From Archaeoglobus neptunius (GTDB lineage Archaea > Halobacteriota > Archaeoglobi > Archaeoglobales > Archaeoglobaceae): 64,000 bases of DNA. Positions 9,397 to 18,034 of this stretch are shown piece after piece. The notes below the pieces were generated by a model that did no database searches, was not told the origin of the DNA, and saw only the letters and a program-made list of their open reading frames with translations. Position 1 is the stretch's first letter, and each line of letters opens with the position of its first letter. A program made the translations under genes and the position numbers. The stretch lies in the NCBI RefSeq assembly GCF_016757965.1, contig NZ_JAEKIW010000002.1:1-64000 (forward strand). The letters are read 5' to 3'.

Positions 9397-11475
9397 ATGA
9401 AATGTGAGGCCTGCGGGGGCAGAGGCTATATTGAAGTCGAAAAAACCTGCGAAATCTGCAACGGGAGCGGAAAGGCTAGGAGTTTCGATCCAAAAATTAC
9501 TGCTGAACTTTCGGATGAGCAGTTGAAGATGTTTATGAGTGGTGTGTGCGGCGTTTGCGGAGGGGCAGGGAAGGTAAAAATCATGCAGGTTTGCAGGATG
9601 TGCAACGGGACGGGAAAGGTGGGAAAGTGCAGGATTTGCGGAGCAAAAGTTGTGGGCAACCATGAGCTCTGCCCCTCCTGCAGAAGGAGGCCCCACGCTT
9701 ACAGGCTCAGCAACTCCTGCGGGCTTGAGGATGTCAGGCTCAACAGAATTTACCTGGGTAGAGTTTCGGCCGTAACCGATATAGGTGTTTTCGTCAACCT
9801 GAACAAAAGGCTCAGGGGTTTGATACATAAAAAAAATCTTGGAGGCTTTAAATTCAACGAGGACGAGGAGGTGCTTGTTCAGGTTAGCAATATAACCCTC
9901 AGTGGCGAAATCGACCTAAAGCCGGTGAAGATGGACGGTTTTGCTGTTGTTGATGTTTCAAAGGAAGCCACAAGGGTCGAAATCTCAGATCTTGAACGGT
10001 ACATCGGAAAAATGGTAGAAGTCAGAGGAATGGTTACGCATGTAAAATTGACAGGAGGTCCGACGATTTTTACACTCCTCGACGGAAAGGGGAGTGTTAA
10101 TGCTGCCGCCTTTGAGGGGGGAGAGAGGGCGTACCCGGAGGTTAGAGCTGATGACGTTGTAAGGGTTGTCGGTGTGGTAAAGAGAAGGGACACCAAGCTA
10201 CAACTGGAGATTCTTGAAATGGAAAAGCTACTGGGAAAGGAAGCATACGAGGTAAGAAAAAGAATTGAGGACGAGATCGAGAGGGCCTGTGAACCCGAGT
10301 TCAGAGGTTTCCTGATTGAGAGCAAAGTGCTTGAAGAGCTCAGGGAGGAAATGATGAGGGTGGCAAAAGAACTCAAAAGGGCGATTTACGAGTCGAGGCC
10401 CGTGATAATCAGACACCACTGGGATGCAGATGGCACATGCGGAGGTGTAGCAATTGAGAGAGCGCTTGCTGACCTGGTTGAGAGGGTGCACTCCGACAGC
10501 GAGGCAAAATACTATCTGGTAAAAAGGAAGGTTTCAAGAGCGCCGTTTTACGAGCTTGAGGATGTTGTAAGAGATCTGGATGAGAGTCTTGAGGATGTGG
10601 AGAGGCATGGGGACAAGATCCCTCTTGTCGTTCTTGTTGACAACGGTTCCGGAGTTGAGGACATTCCGGCAATAAGGCAGTTCCTGCTCTTCGGTGCTGA
10701 TGTGATCACAATTGACCACCACTTTCCCGATGAGGAGGTCGATCGTTACCTGCTCCACCACGTAAATCCTTACAAGGTCGGTGGAGACAGCAACTACACC
10801 TCCGGCATTCTGTGTGTTGAAATAGCAAGAATGATCTCCGATCTTGACATGAAACATCTTGCCGCCATAAGCGTTGTTGGTGATAGGGCCGAGGGTGAGG
10901 TGGAAAAATACATAGAACTGACAGGAATAAGCAGGAAGGAGCTTGCGGATATAGCACTTGCTGTTGAATATGAGGGGTTTTACCTCAGATTCAGATCTGC
11001 CAGCCAGATAATGCACGAAATACTCGGTTTCGGAAGACAGGACAGGCACAAAAAACTTGTGGAGATGCTCTCCGGTTATGCAAAGGAGGCAATAGAGGAG
11101 CAGGTAAGAACTGCCATGGAAGGGGTCAGGGTTCAGACCCTGCCAAATGGAATTGCCCTTGCAGCACTGGATGTGGAAAACTACGCAAAGAAATTTACAT
11201 TTCCACCACCCGGAAAGCTGACCGGAGAAGTTCACGACAGGTTGAAGCAAAAGCATGACAGGATTGTTACCATTGGTTACGGCCCCGACTTCGCTGTGAT
11301 CAGAAGCGAGGGGGTGGAGCTTGATATTCCGAGAATAGTCAGAGAACTAAGGGAAGAAATAGTTGCAGGGGTTGATGGAGGGGGACATCTGGTTGTCGGA
11401 TCCATCAAGTTCGTTCAGGCAAAAAGAAAAGAGGTGCTGGCCAGACTGGCAGCGAAGATTGGCAGTATAGGATAA
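9397..11475 (+). CDS. DHH-family phosphoesterase with zinc-finger, S1 and OB domains (RecJ-like)
   Basis: A 692-residue multidomain protein. Residues 1-95 carry two DnaJ-type CxxCxGxG pairs (CEACGGRG, CEICNGSG, CGVCGGAG, CRMCNGTG) and an extra C4 ribbon. An S1 RNA-binding domain follows (IYLGRVSAVTDIGVFVNL), then an OB fold (VRGMVTHVKLTGGPTIFTLL), then the DHH core (HHWDADGTCGG, VDNGS, IDHHFPDEEVD) and a DHHA1 domain ending GVDGGGHLVVGS. The catalytic aspartates and histidines are present. The family contains exonucleases and cyclic-dinucleotide or oligoribonucleotide phosphodiesterases; the S1 and zinc domains suggest RNA. ATG 9397 has GGGG just upstream; GTG 9388 is the alternative. Confidence 0.88.
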   Translation: MKCEACGGRGYIEVEKTCEICNGSGKARSFDPKITAELSDEQLKMFMSGVCGVCGGAGKVKIMQVCRMCNGTGKVGKCRICGAKVVGNHELCPSCRRRPHAYRLSNSCGLEDVRLNRIYLGRVSAVTDIGVFVNLNKRLRGLIHKKNLGGFKFNEDEEVLVQVSNITLSGEIDLKPVKMDGFAVVDVSKEATRVEISDLERYIGKMVEVRGMVTHVKLTGGPTIFTLLDGKGSVNAAAFEGGERAYPEVRADDVVRVVGVVKRRDTKLQLEILEMEKLLGKEAYEVRKRIEDEIERACEPEFRGFLIESKVLEELREEMMRVAKELKRAIYESRPVIIRHHWDADGTCGGVAIERALADLVERVHSDSEAKYYLVKRKVSRAPFYELEDVVRDLDESLEDVERHGDKIPLVVLVDNGSGVEDIPAIRQFLLFGADVITIDHHFPDEEVDRYLLHHVNPYKVGGDSNYTSGILCVEIARMISDLDMKHLAAISVVGDRAEGEVEKYIELTGISRKELADIALAVEYEGFYLRFRSASQIMHEILGFGRQDRHKKLVEMLSGYAKEAIEEQVRTAMEGVRVQTLPNGIALAALDVENYAKKFTFPPPGKLTGEVHDRLKQKHDRIVTIGYGPDFAVIRSEGVELDIPRIVRELREEIVAGVDGGGHLVVGSIKFVQAKRKEVLARLAAKIGSIG

Positions 11476-11507
11476 AATTTAAAATCCCAACAGCTCATGT
11501 CGTATGG

Positions 11508-12077
11508 ATGTTAGACAGAATCATATCAAAGCTTATATCTGCAGGAGCAGATTTGAGCTCGAAAAATGCGATTAAAGGGGCGCTGAAGGTTATTGGAGAA
11601 GATGAAGGGCTGGCAGATCTGATATATATTTTCGTTAAAAACAGGGCATACAAAAAAGACTGGGAGAGGCTGCCCCCATCGAAGAGGGTTGTGTTCCTAC
11701 CACAGTGTCTCAGAAACTCAAAAGAATGTCGGGCGGAGCTTACGGAAAAAGGTTACATCTGCCAGAGGTGCGGAGCGTGCAGCATTGCGGAGATTGTTGA
11801 GACTGCCGAAAAAATGGGTTACAAACACATTTACATCGTTCCGGGTGGAAGCATGATTTACAGAATTTTGAAGGATATCTCGTTGGAATGTTTCTCCTGC
11901 CTTGGCGTCGCATGCATTCCTGAACTGTGCGAGGCAAGCGAGAGACTGTCCATGAAAGGCATTGCCCATCAATGTGTTCCTCTGAAAAAAACAGGATGCG
12001 TTGACACAGAGGTGGATCTGACAGAGGTAAAAAAGTTTTTGAGCATGGGACTGACTGATGAGGAAAAGAGAGCTTGA
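11508..12077 (+). CDS. DUF116 cysteine-rich protein
   Basis: A 189-residue DUF116 protein. After a helical N-terminus it has LPQCLRNSKECRAE, GYICQRCGACSI and ECFSCLGVACIPELCE. About ten cysteines point to zinc or iron-sulfur binding. Members occur in archaea and anaerobic bacteria, some near lipoate or formyltransferase genes; no biochemical role is settled. It overlaps the methyltransferase gene by 20 bp, so the two are translationally linked. Confidence 0.85.
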   Translation: MLDRIISKLISAGADLSSKNAIKGALKVIGEDEGLADLIYIFVKNRAYKKDWERLPPSKRVVFLPQCLRNSKECRAELTEKGYICQRCGACSIAEIVETAEKMGYKHIYIVPGGSMIYRILKDISLECFSCLGVACIPELCEASERLSMKGIAHQCVPLKKTGCVDTEVDLTEVKKFLSMGLTDEEKRA

Positions 12078-12672
12078 GATACTTCTAGAGGAACTGAAGG
12101 GGTTTGAAAATCCTAAAATCAAGCTTGAGCAGTACGTTACACCACCGGGGCTTGCAGCATTCATTGCAACCACAGCAAAACTGATTGGTGACTTGCACAC
12201 GGTATTTGATCTCGGATGTGGAACGGGAATTCTCGCCATATCCTGCTCACTGCTTGGTGCATACTCCGTTGGTGTAGAACTCGATTTGGAGGCATTGAAA
12301 ATAGCTGAAGAAAATGCAGACAGAGTCGGAGCGGAGATAGACCTGATCTGCATGGATGTGAATGATCTGCGATGCAGGGAGAAAGTTACAACGGTCATGA
12401 ACCCACCGTTCGGGATCCAGAGGAGAAACGCAGATCGGTCATTTCTGAAAAAGGCGCTGGAAATTTCAAATGTAATATACACCATACACTCCGCTGGAAG
12501 CGAAGTTTTTGTCAGAAGCATGGTCTCAAGACACGGATTCACGATCACCCATCTCTGGAAACTCTCCATACCTCTGAGAAGATCATACTCGTTTCATGAA
12601 AAAGCATTTAAATATATACCCGTAGAGGTATTCAGGATTGAGAAGCATGAGAGTTGTAATGCCGGGAGATAG
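12058..12672 (+). CDS. METTL5-like class I methyltransferase (probable RNA methylase)
   Basis: A 204-residue SAM-dependent methyltransferase. The SAM site is VFDLGCGTGILAIS near residues 57-70, the acidic motif II is GVELD, and the catalytic motif is NPPFG near residue 115, which marks N6-adenine methylases. Archaeal relatives are METTL5-type rRNA adenine methyltransferases. It overlaps DUF116 upstream and csl4 downstream by about 26 bp, placing it in an RNA-processing operon. rRNA is the likely substrate, by family. Confidence 0.85.
   Translation: MRKRELEILLEELKGFENPKIKLEQYVTPPGLAAFIATTAKLIGDLHTVFDLGCGTGILAISCSLLGAYSVGVELDLEALKIAEENADRVGAEIDLICMDVNDLRCREKVTTVMNPPFGIQRRNADRSFLKKALEISNVIYTIHSAGSEVFVRSMVSRHGFTITHLWKLSIPLRRSYSFHEKAFKYIPVEVFRIEKHESCNAGR
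12607..12618 (+). promoter_or_regulatory. TATA-like element upstream of csl4
   Basis: TTTAAATATATA lies inside the end of the methyltransferase gene, 29-40 bp before the csl4 ATG. The spacing fits an internal archaeal promoter with a start site just before csl4, giving csl4-rpoL a separate transcript. Confidence 0.45.
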
Positions 12673-13186
12673 AATAGGCTCGTCAGAAGAGTACATTAAA
12701 GGTGAGGGTGTTTACGAGGAAAATGGAGAGCTTTTTGCTGCTGTTGCTGGAAATCTTGTGATAGAGGACAGGGTGGCAAGCGTGAGGAGTTTTTCCCCAA
12801 TTCCTGAAATTGTCAAGGGAGACGTGATTTTGGGCAGGGTTGTTGATGTTCGCAACTCCCTCGCCCTCGTGGAGGTTGCCAGCAAAAGAGGTGAGAAAAG
12901 ACCCCTCACCAATAAGGGAATTGGAATCCTTCACATTTCAAATGTTGACGAGAAGTACGTTAAGAACATAAACGAGGCAGTCAGCTATCTCGACATCATC
13001 AAGGCAAGGGTCATTGGGGACAACCTGAGGCTCTCAACAAAAGAAAATGAAATGGGTGTTCTGAAGGCCCTCTGCGGTGTGTGCAGAAGTGAAATGGTGA
13101 GGGAGGGCGACATGCTTAAATGTCCGGAATGTGGAAGAACCGAGAAGAGAAAAATTTCAACGGATTACGGAAAGGGGGAGTGGTAA
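12647..13186 (+). CDS. csl4: exosome subunit Csl4
   Basis: A 179-residue cap subunit of the archaeal exosome. The N-terminal domain opens VVMPGDRIGSSEEY. The S1 domain spans about residues 58-125 (VKGDVILGRVVDVRNSLALV), and a zinc ribbon closes the protein (CGVCRSEM and CPECGR). The subunit helps recruit RNA and DnaG to the Rrp41/42 core. I chose ATG 12647 over TTG 12638 because archaeal homologues begin at this point. It is followed one base later by rpoL, a common archaeal arrangement. Confidence 0.93.
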   Translation: MRVVMPGDRIGSSEEYIKGEGVYEENGELFAAVAGNLVIEDRVASVRSFSPIPEIVKGDVILGRVVDVRNSLALVEVASKRGEKRPLTNKGIGILHISNVDEKYVKNINEAVSYLDIIKARVIGDNLRLSTKENEMGVLKALCGVCRSEMVREGDMLKCPECGRTEKRKISTDYGKGEW

Positions 13187-13187
13187 A

Positions 13188-13448
13188 ATGGAAGTTAAAA
13201 TCGTTGAAATTGGAGATGACTACGTCAGGCTCATAGTCAAGGGAGAGGAGCATACATACCTTAATCTTCTTCAACACTACCTGGTCGAGGATGACGACGT
13301 AATCATAGCGAGGTACAACATTCCCCATCCGCTTGTCGGGGAGCCTGAACTTTACGTTCGCACAAACGGTAAAAATCCACTTGAGGTCATAAAAAAGGCA
13401 AATGAAAAAATAATCGAGGCCTGCAACACTCTGGCTGATCAGATTTGA
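13188..13448 (+). CDS. rpoL: RNA polymerase subunit Rpo11 (L)
   Basis: An 86-residue subunit equivalent to eukaryotic Rpb11, which pairs with Rpo3 to seed polymerase assembly. It has the Rpb11 features LNLLQHYLVEDDDV and IPHPLVGEPELYVRT. GGGGGAG before the ATG acts as ribosome-binding site inside the csl4 end. It converges on a histidine kinase with 5 bp between stops. Confidence 0.95.
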   Translation: MEVKIVEIGDDYVRLIVKGEEHTYLNLLQHYLVEDDDVIIARYNIPHPLVGEPELYVRTNGKNPLEVIKKANEKIIEACNTLADQI

Positions 13449-13453
13449 CAGGC

Positions 13454-14941
13454 TCAGTACTCAAAACCCTCATCACGCTTCAGAGGGGCCCTGTCATCAT
13501 CGCCTGTTAAACTTCTCCTCGCTGCTTTTAATCTTATCACGAATGTTGCACCGTGCGGCTTTGTATCCTCAATCCAGATTTTCCCACCATATCTTTCTAC
13601 AACCCTTTTGACTATGTATAATCCAAGACCGCTGCCCGCACTCTCTCCGAATCTGAAACTTTCCCTGAAAACCTGACCTTTTATTCCACTGGGTATTCCA
13701 TGTCCGTAGTCAACGACTCTTATCTCGCACTCATCCTCAAGTTCGCTCAACCACACATCAACTCTGTCCGTTTTTCCGTGCCTTACTGCATTGGAAATGA
13801 TATTCTCGATAACAGAGTATATCGCCTCGTCGGACATGGCCACGCAGTATCCGTGGACATTTACCGGAATGCTGAATGGGGACGAGACCTCTTCAACAAC
13901 CTTCCTTATGTCAACCGGCTTCAGAGCGCCACTTTCAGTTGAAACAATCTTTTCGAGTTCTCTGATTTTATCGATGTAATCACTGCTTTCTCTGACTGCA
14001 TTTAACGCCTTCTCAAGAAGATTGTCGTTCCTGGTAAGCATGTACGTTTCAATATACCCGGAAATTATCTGAAGCTTGTTGAGAATATCATGACGAAGCA
14101 TTCTGTTTATCAGCCTCAGAACCTCCTGAAGCTCACTGACCTGCCTGAACAACTCTGCATACCTCTTTCTTTCCATATCAAGCTCGTAATAACTTAAAAA
14201 CTTGATTCCACTCCTGTAGAATTGCAGAATGCTTGAAAAGAGGATTATGTTGCTGAACGCAAAAAACAGCATCGAGTAATCGTAGTTTACCAGATTTTTA
14301 AAAGAATTGAGCAGCAAAATGTCCGCTGCATATCTGGCCGTGAAATAGCCTGTAAGGGATCCGAAGTAAGCAGCACTCTCCGTTTTTAAGTACACCGATA
14401 GAAGAACCAGCAAAAGCGTGAGTACGGTAATATCGCAAATCAGAAGTTCCATCTGGAGGAATTCCGTCATATTTTGAATTCCCCTGTATGCTGTTTGATA
14501 CAGTACACTGCCCATTACAGCAAGACCCAAAATTGACGGTACAAAGTGTTTCATGTGGAAATATCTCCATTCTCGCAGCGTTTTCCATATTAAAAAACCG
14601 GTAATGGGAATGCTGGAAATAAGCGTCAGAGGTGGGTAGTAGTAAAACGCGATTCTGTTCAGGCTAAAATAGCCCTCAACCCACACAATTTGACCGACAG
14701 TCAAAGTGGCCACAATGGTCACAAGAGTGAGGAAGAAAAGAGAAAGAAACAGGACTCTTTTCTCGTTATCTGACACTCTTGAAAGAAACCCGGACATCAA
14801 CATGGCCAGAACAAGGAGAAACAAATTGTAAAAATAAATAACAGTCATAAATATGGAATCAGAAATAAGATTATAATAGTGAATGACCACAATAAGAACG
14901 TACAGTAGTCCCAGAAGGACTGCATTTCTGTAAATACTCAT
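13454..14941 (-). CDS. membrane sensor histidine kinase
   Basis: A 495-residue kinase. Residues 1-245 hold about seven hydrophobic helices, a 7TM-type sensor region. A short linker leads to the phosphoacceptor MLRHDILNKLQIISGY (residues about 282-297) and a HATPase domain with the N box ENIISNAVRHG, DYGHGIP and GSGLGLYIVKRVVERYGG. All ATP-binding motifs are intact. No regulator is adjacent. The ligand is unknown; archaeal 7TM kinases often sense membrane or redox signals. Confidence 0.9.
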   Translation of the reverse strand: MSIYRNAVLLGLLYVLIVVIHYYNLISDSIFMTVIYFYNLFLLVLAMLMSGFLSRVSDNEKRVLFLSLFFLTLVTIVATLTVGQIVWVEGYFSLNRIAFYYYPPLTLISSIPITGFLIWKTLREWRYFHMKHFVPSILGLAVMGSVLYQTAYRGIQNMTEFLQMELLICDITVLTLLLVLLSVYLKTESAAYFGSLTGYFTARYAADILLLNSFKNLVNYDYSMLFFAFSNIILFSSILQFYRSGIKFLSYYELDMERKRYAELFRQVSELQEVLRLINRMLRHDILNKLQIISGYIETYMLTRNDNLLEKALNAVRESSDYIDKIRELEKIVSTESGALKPVDIRKVVEEVSSPFSIPVNVHGYCVAMSDEAIYSVIENIISNAVRHGKTDRVDVWLSELEDECEIRVVDYGHGIPSGIKGQVFRESFRFGESAGSGLGLYIVKRVVERYGGKIWIEDTKPHGATFVIRLKAARRSLTGDDDRAPLKRDEGFEY

Positions 14942-15047
14942 TATAGTAATTATGTAATAAATAGTTAATAAACTTAACTCCAGTCTTTTTTTGATAGAAA
15001 ATCATTTTTTATAAACCTTTTTTAAACCGGGGGGATAGGGAGCATCA

Positions 15048-16493
15048 ATGGCTTACGAGGATCTGAGAGAATTTATTGAAAAACTTGAGGCTGAAAATCA
15101 ACTGGCCAGGATAAACGACGAAATAAGTCCAGTTCTTGAAATGACCGAAGTAGCTGACAGAACGGTGAAATCCGGAGGCAAAGCTCTTCTCTTCGAGAAG
15201 CCAAAGGGTTACAAAATTCCAGTTCTTCTGAATGCTTTTGGTACAGAGAGAAGAATGTGCCTCGCTCTTGAAGTTGATAGGCTCGAAGATGTGGGACGCA
15301 GGCTGACTTCCGCTCTGGAATTCCGCCCCTCCTCCTTTATGGACGCTCTGAAAGGGATAGGAATTTTCAAGGAGTTCATGTCATTTGTACCCAAAAAAAC
15401 GAGCAGAGCTCCCTGCAAAGAAGTTGAAGCAGAGAGTCTTGATAAATTTCCAATCCTGAAGTGCTGGCCAAAGGATGGTGGAAAATTCATAACACTGCCC
15501 GTTGTGATCACCAAGGACCCTGAAACTGGAGAGATAAATGCGGGAATGTACAGAATGCAGGTGTACGATGGTAAAACCACAGGTATGCACTGGCAGATCC
15601 ACAAACACGGGGCGGAGCACTTCAGAAAAATGGCAGAGATTGGTGGTGGAAAGATAGAGGTGGCCGTCGCAATAGGCGTTGATCCCGCAACACTTTACGC
15701 TGCAACTGCTCCACTACCCTCAGGGGTGAACGAATTCATGTTTGCAGGATTCCTCAGAAAGGAGAGGTTGAAGCTCGTCGATTGTGATACTGTTGACCTT
15801 CAGGTTCCCGCAACAGCCGAAATAGTGCTGGAGGGTTACGTGAAGACAGACGAGTTCAGGATCGAAGGGCCGTTCGGAGATCACACGGGATACTACACTC
15901 CTCCCGAGCCATATCCTGTCTTTCACATAACCCACATCACCCACAGAGAAGATCCGGTTTACCATGCCACCGTGGTTGGAAGACCACCGATGGAAGATGC
16001 ATGGCTGGGCAAGGCAACGGAAAGAATTTTTCTGCCCATTATAAGGCTGATCCATCCTGAAATTGTCGACATTAATCTTCCAGTGGAGGGGGCATTCCAC
16101 AATCTTGCAGTAGTTTCGATACGGAAAAGGTACCCGGGACAGGCAAAGAAGGTGATGTATGCTCTCTGGGGGATGGGAATGCTGTCACTGACAAAGATTC
16201 TCGTGGTTGTGGACTCGGATGTAGACGTTCACAACATGAGCGAGGTAATCTGGGCAGTAACATCCCGTTTTGACCCCTCGAGGGATATTGTGATCCTGCC
16301 CCCCTCTCCCACAGACTCTCTTGACCATTCAGCGTACCTGCCGAATCTCGCAGGCAAGCTCGGCATAGATGCAACCAGGAAAATGAAAGATGAGGGATAC
16401 AGCAGAGAATGGCCGGAAGTCATTGAGATGGACGAGGAGACCAGGGCAAGGGTAGACAAAATCTGGGAGAGCATAAAGAACATCGTGCTATGA
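15048..16493 (+). CDS. ubiD: UbiD-family decarboxylase
   Basis: A 481-residue prenylated-FMN-dependent decarboxylase. Family motifs include the N-terminal DLREFIEKLE, the central YRMQVYDGKTTGMHWQIHKHG and the active-site region EGPFGDHTGYYTPPEPYPVFH. Archaeal members act in menaquinone or isoprenoid pathways and some handle aromatic acids; the substrate cannot be told here. It is not next to a UbiX flavin prenyltransferase. It overlaps the DUF2070 gene by 4 bp, so the two proteins are made together. Confidence 0.9.
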   Translation: MAYEDLREFIEKLEAENQLARINDEISPVLEMTEVADRTVKSGGKALLFEKPKGYKIPVLLNAFGTERRMCLALEVDRLEDVGRRLTSALEFRPSSFMDALKGIGIFKEFMSFVPKKTSRAPCKEVEAESLDKFPILKCWPKDGGKFITLPVVITKDPETGEINAGMYRMQVYDGKTTGMHWQIHKHGAEHFRKMAEIGGGKIEVAVAIGVDPATLYAATAPLPSGVNEFMFAGFLRKERLKLVDCDTVDLQVPATAEIVLEGYVKTDEFRIEGPFGDHTGYYTPPEPYPVFHITHITHREDPVYHATVVGRPPMEDAWLGKATERIFLPIIRLIHPEIVDINLPVEGAFHNLAVVSIRKRYPGQAKKVMYALWGMGMLSLTKILVVVDSDVDVHNMSEVIWAVTSRFDPSRDIVILPPSPTDSLDHSAYLPNLAGKLGIDATRKMKDEGYSREWPEVIEMDEETRARVDKIWESIKNIVL

Positions 16494-18001
16494 GGAGCTT
16501 TGAATCCCTTTATTACAAACTGTTCTCAATTCCAAAACCAAAAGTGATGGTATCTTTATCCGTTTCCATCGCCATCCTCCTGTCTCTCATTCAATTTAAA
16601 ATTCTGCTTCTCTGGCTGGCAATCTTTTTCACATCAGTGTTGGGAATAAAGCTGGTAAAGCTGAAATTTGAGCTGAAAAGGATTTCATTTCTCGCCATCT
16701 TCATCTCTGTCTTGACCACACCATCCTTACTTCTGAAAGGTAACGTGGCTGCAACCTCCTTTATTCTCTTCCTGACGTACTATTTCTGTTCAGAAAAAAA
16801 GTTTCCTGCCTTATCTCTCGGATTCGTTCCATACATCCTCGTTGACGCTTCCGTCCAAACTGCTGTTTTGCTGGCGATCTCACTTGCTCTCACGCTCATC
16901 TACTTAAGAATTTTAGATATAACTGTGGGGAAGGTGAACATCAGAGATTTTGTGGAATCCTTCGTTCTGTTCTGGCTTACTTCAGATGCCAGATACATGG
17001 AGACCTTTCTCAGCAGGTATTCTGAAGATTTTGAAGGCAGAGTTAGATGTCTGAGTCTGGATGGCTACAGGATCATCTCCACAGATTTTCATCCGGGCCC
17101 CTTCAGGAACGTGGGTGGAGCAAGAATGGTTGAAATACTTTCAAATCCGAATGGTGTTTATCTCCACTCCCCCACATCCCACACAAGGAACCCTGTCAAC
17201 AGCGATGAGGTCAGAAAAATTGCCGCCTCGCTCAGATGCTCGGATGAAATTTTAAAGCCCTTAAAGCCCTTCAGAGTAGAAGGAGAGAATTTTGAAGTTT
17301 TCTGCATGCCATTTGATAAGCTAAAAATCATGTTCGTCAGCGGAAAACGACGTATCGATGATTTTGTGATGCATTCGGATAACATCGTGATCGACTGCCA
17401 CAATGCTCACGAAAATGACTACGATCCGAACATGGAGGATATTGAGGAAATTTCAAGACTTGTGAAGATCGCTGAAGAAAAAGGGAGCGACCCCGTTGAA
17501 GAGTTTAAGTTTGCAGTTGTTAAAATGAGGGCAGAGAGCGAAAGCATATGCGGTTATGTGTCTGCAGTCCTTATGAACTGTGACGGAGAAAGTTACGCCA
17601 TAGTCATTTTTGACTCCAACAACATTGATCTGGTGTTCAGAAAGCACGTTGAGAAACTTTTCAGAGATATCGGCTATACCGCAATTGTCACATCCACAGA
17701 TAACCATGCCAAAACAGGTATCAGGGCGAGACAATCATACAGACCGGCAGGTGGGTGTGAGGAGGACTGGAAGATAGCAGAAATGCTAGTAAATAAGTGC
17801 AGAAATGTATCGCTGAGCAGTGGAGAATGGAGGTATGGTGAAAGTAGAGTCAGGATCAAGGTGATGGGAGAGAAGCTTCTGAAAGATGCGGAGGTCGCTG
17901 CACAGAGTAGGGCAACATTTCTTATCGCAAACTTTTTAGGATTTGCCGTATTAGTGTATTTGCTCTCAGTAATTGGCTGGTGGGCAACATTAATGTTATA
18001 A
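16490..18001 (+). CDS. DUF2070 membrane protein
   Basis: A 503-residue archaeal DUF2070 protein. Residues 1-165 have about six hydrophobic helices; residues 170-475 are a soluble domain with STDFHPGPFRNVGGARM, IDCHNAHENDYDP and TSTDNHAKTG; a final helix lies at the C-terminus. The conserved His/Asp clusters look like a metal-binding hydrolase site. The function is unknown. The 4-bp overlap with ubiD suggests a membrane or lipid-linked step with that enzyme. Confidence 0.85.
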   Translation: MRSFESLYYKLFSIPKPKVMVSLSVSIAILLSLIQFKILLLWLAIFFTSVLGIKLVKLKFELKRISFLAIFISVLTTPSLLLKGNVAATSFILFLTYYFCSEKKFPALSLGFVPYILVDASVQTAVLLAISLALTLIYLRILDITVGKVNIRDFVESFVLFWLTSDARYMETFLSRYSEDFEGRVRCLSLDGYRIISTDFHPGPFRNVGGARMVEILSNPNGVYLHSPTSHTRNPVNSDEVRKIAASLRCSDEILKPLKPFRVEGENFEVFCMPFDKLKIMFVSGKRRIDDFVMHSDNIVIDCHNAHENDYDPNMEDIEEISRLVKIAEEKGSDPVEEFKFAVVKMRAESESICGYVSAVLMNCDGESYAIVIFDSNNIDLVFRKHVEKLFRDIGYTAIVTSTDNHAKTGIRARQSYRPAGGCEEDWKIAEMLVNKCRNVSLSSGEWRYGESRVRIKVMGEKLLKDAEVAAQSRATFLIANFLGFAVLVYLLSVIGWWATLML

Positions 18002-18020
18002 GTACAGTGTGAAAAGCAGG

Positions 18021-18029
18021 GGAGGTGAT
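18021..18029 (+). promoter_or_regulatory. strong ribosome-binding site deciding a start
   Basis: GGAGGTGAT is a near-perfect complement to the 3' end of archaeal 16S rRNA. It ends 5 nt before ATG 18035, whereas TTG 18029 overlaps it. This sets the start of the CBS protein at 18035. Confidence 0.75.
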
Positions 18030-18034
18030 TGTTC

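Noticed and set aside
10534-11256. Long antisense frame inside the DHH gene
   Set aside because: It lies wholly within a well-supported multidomain gene and shows no family signature.
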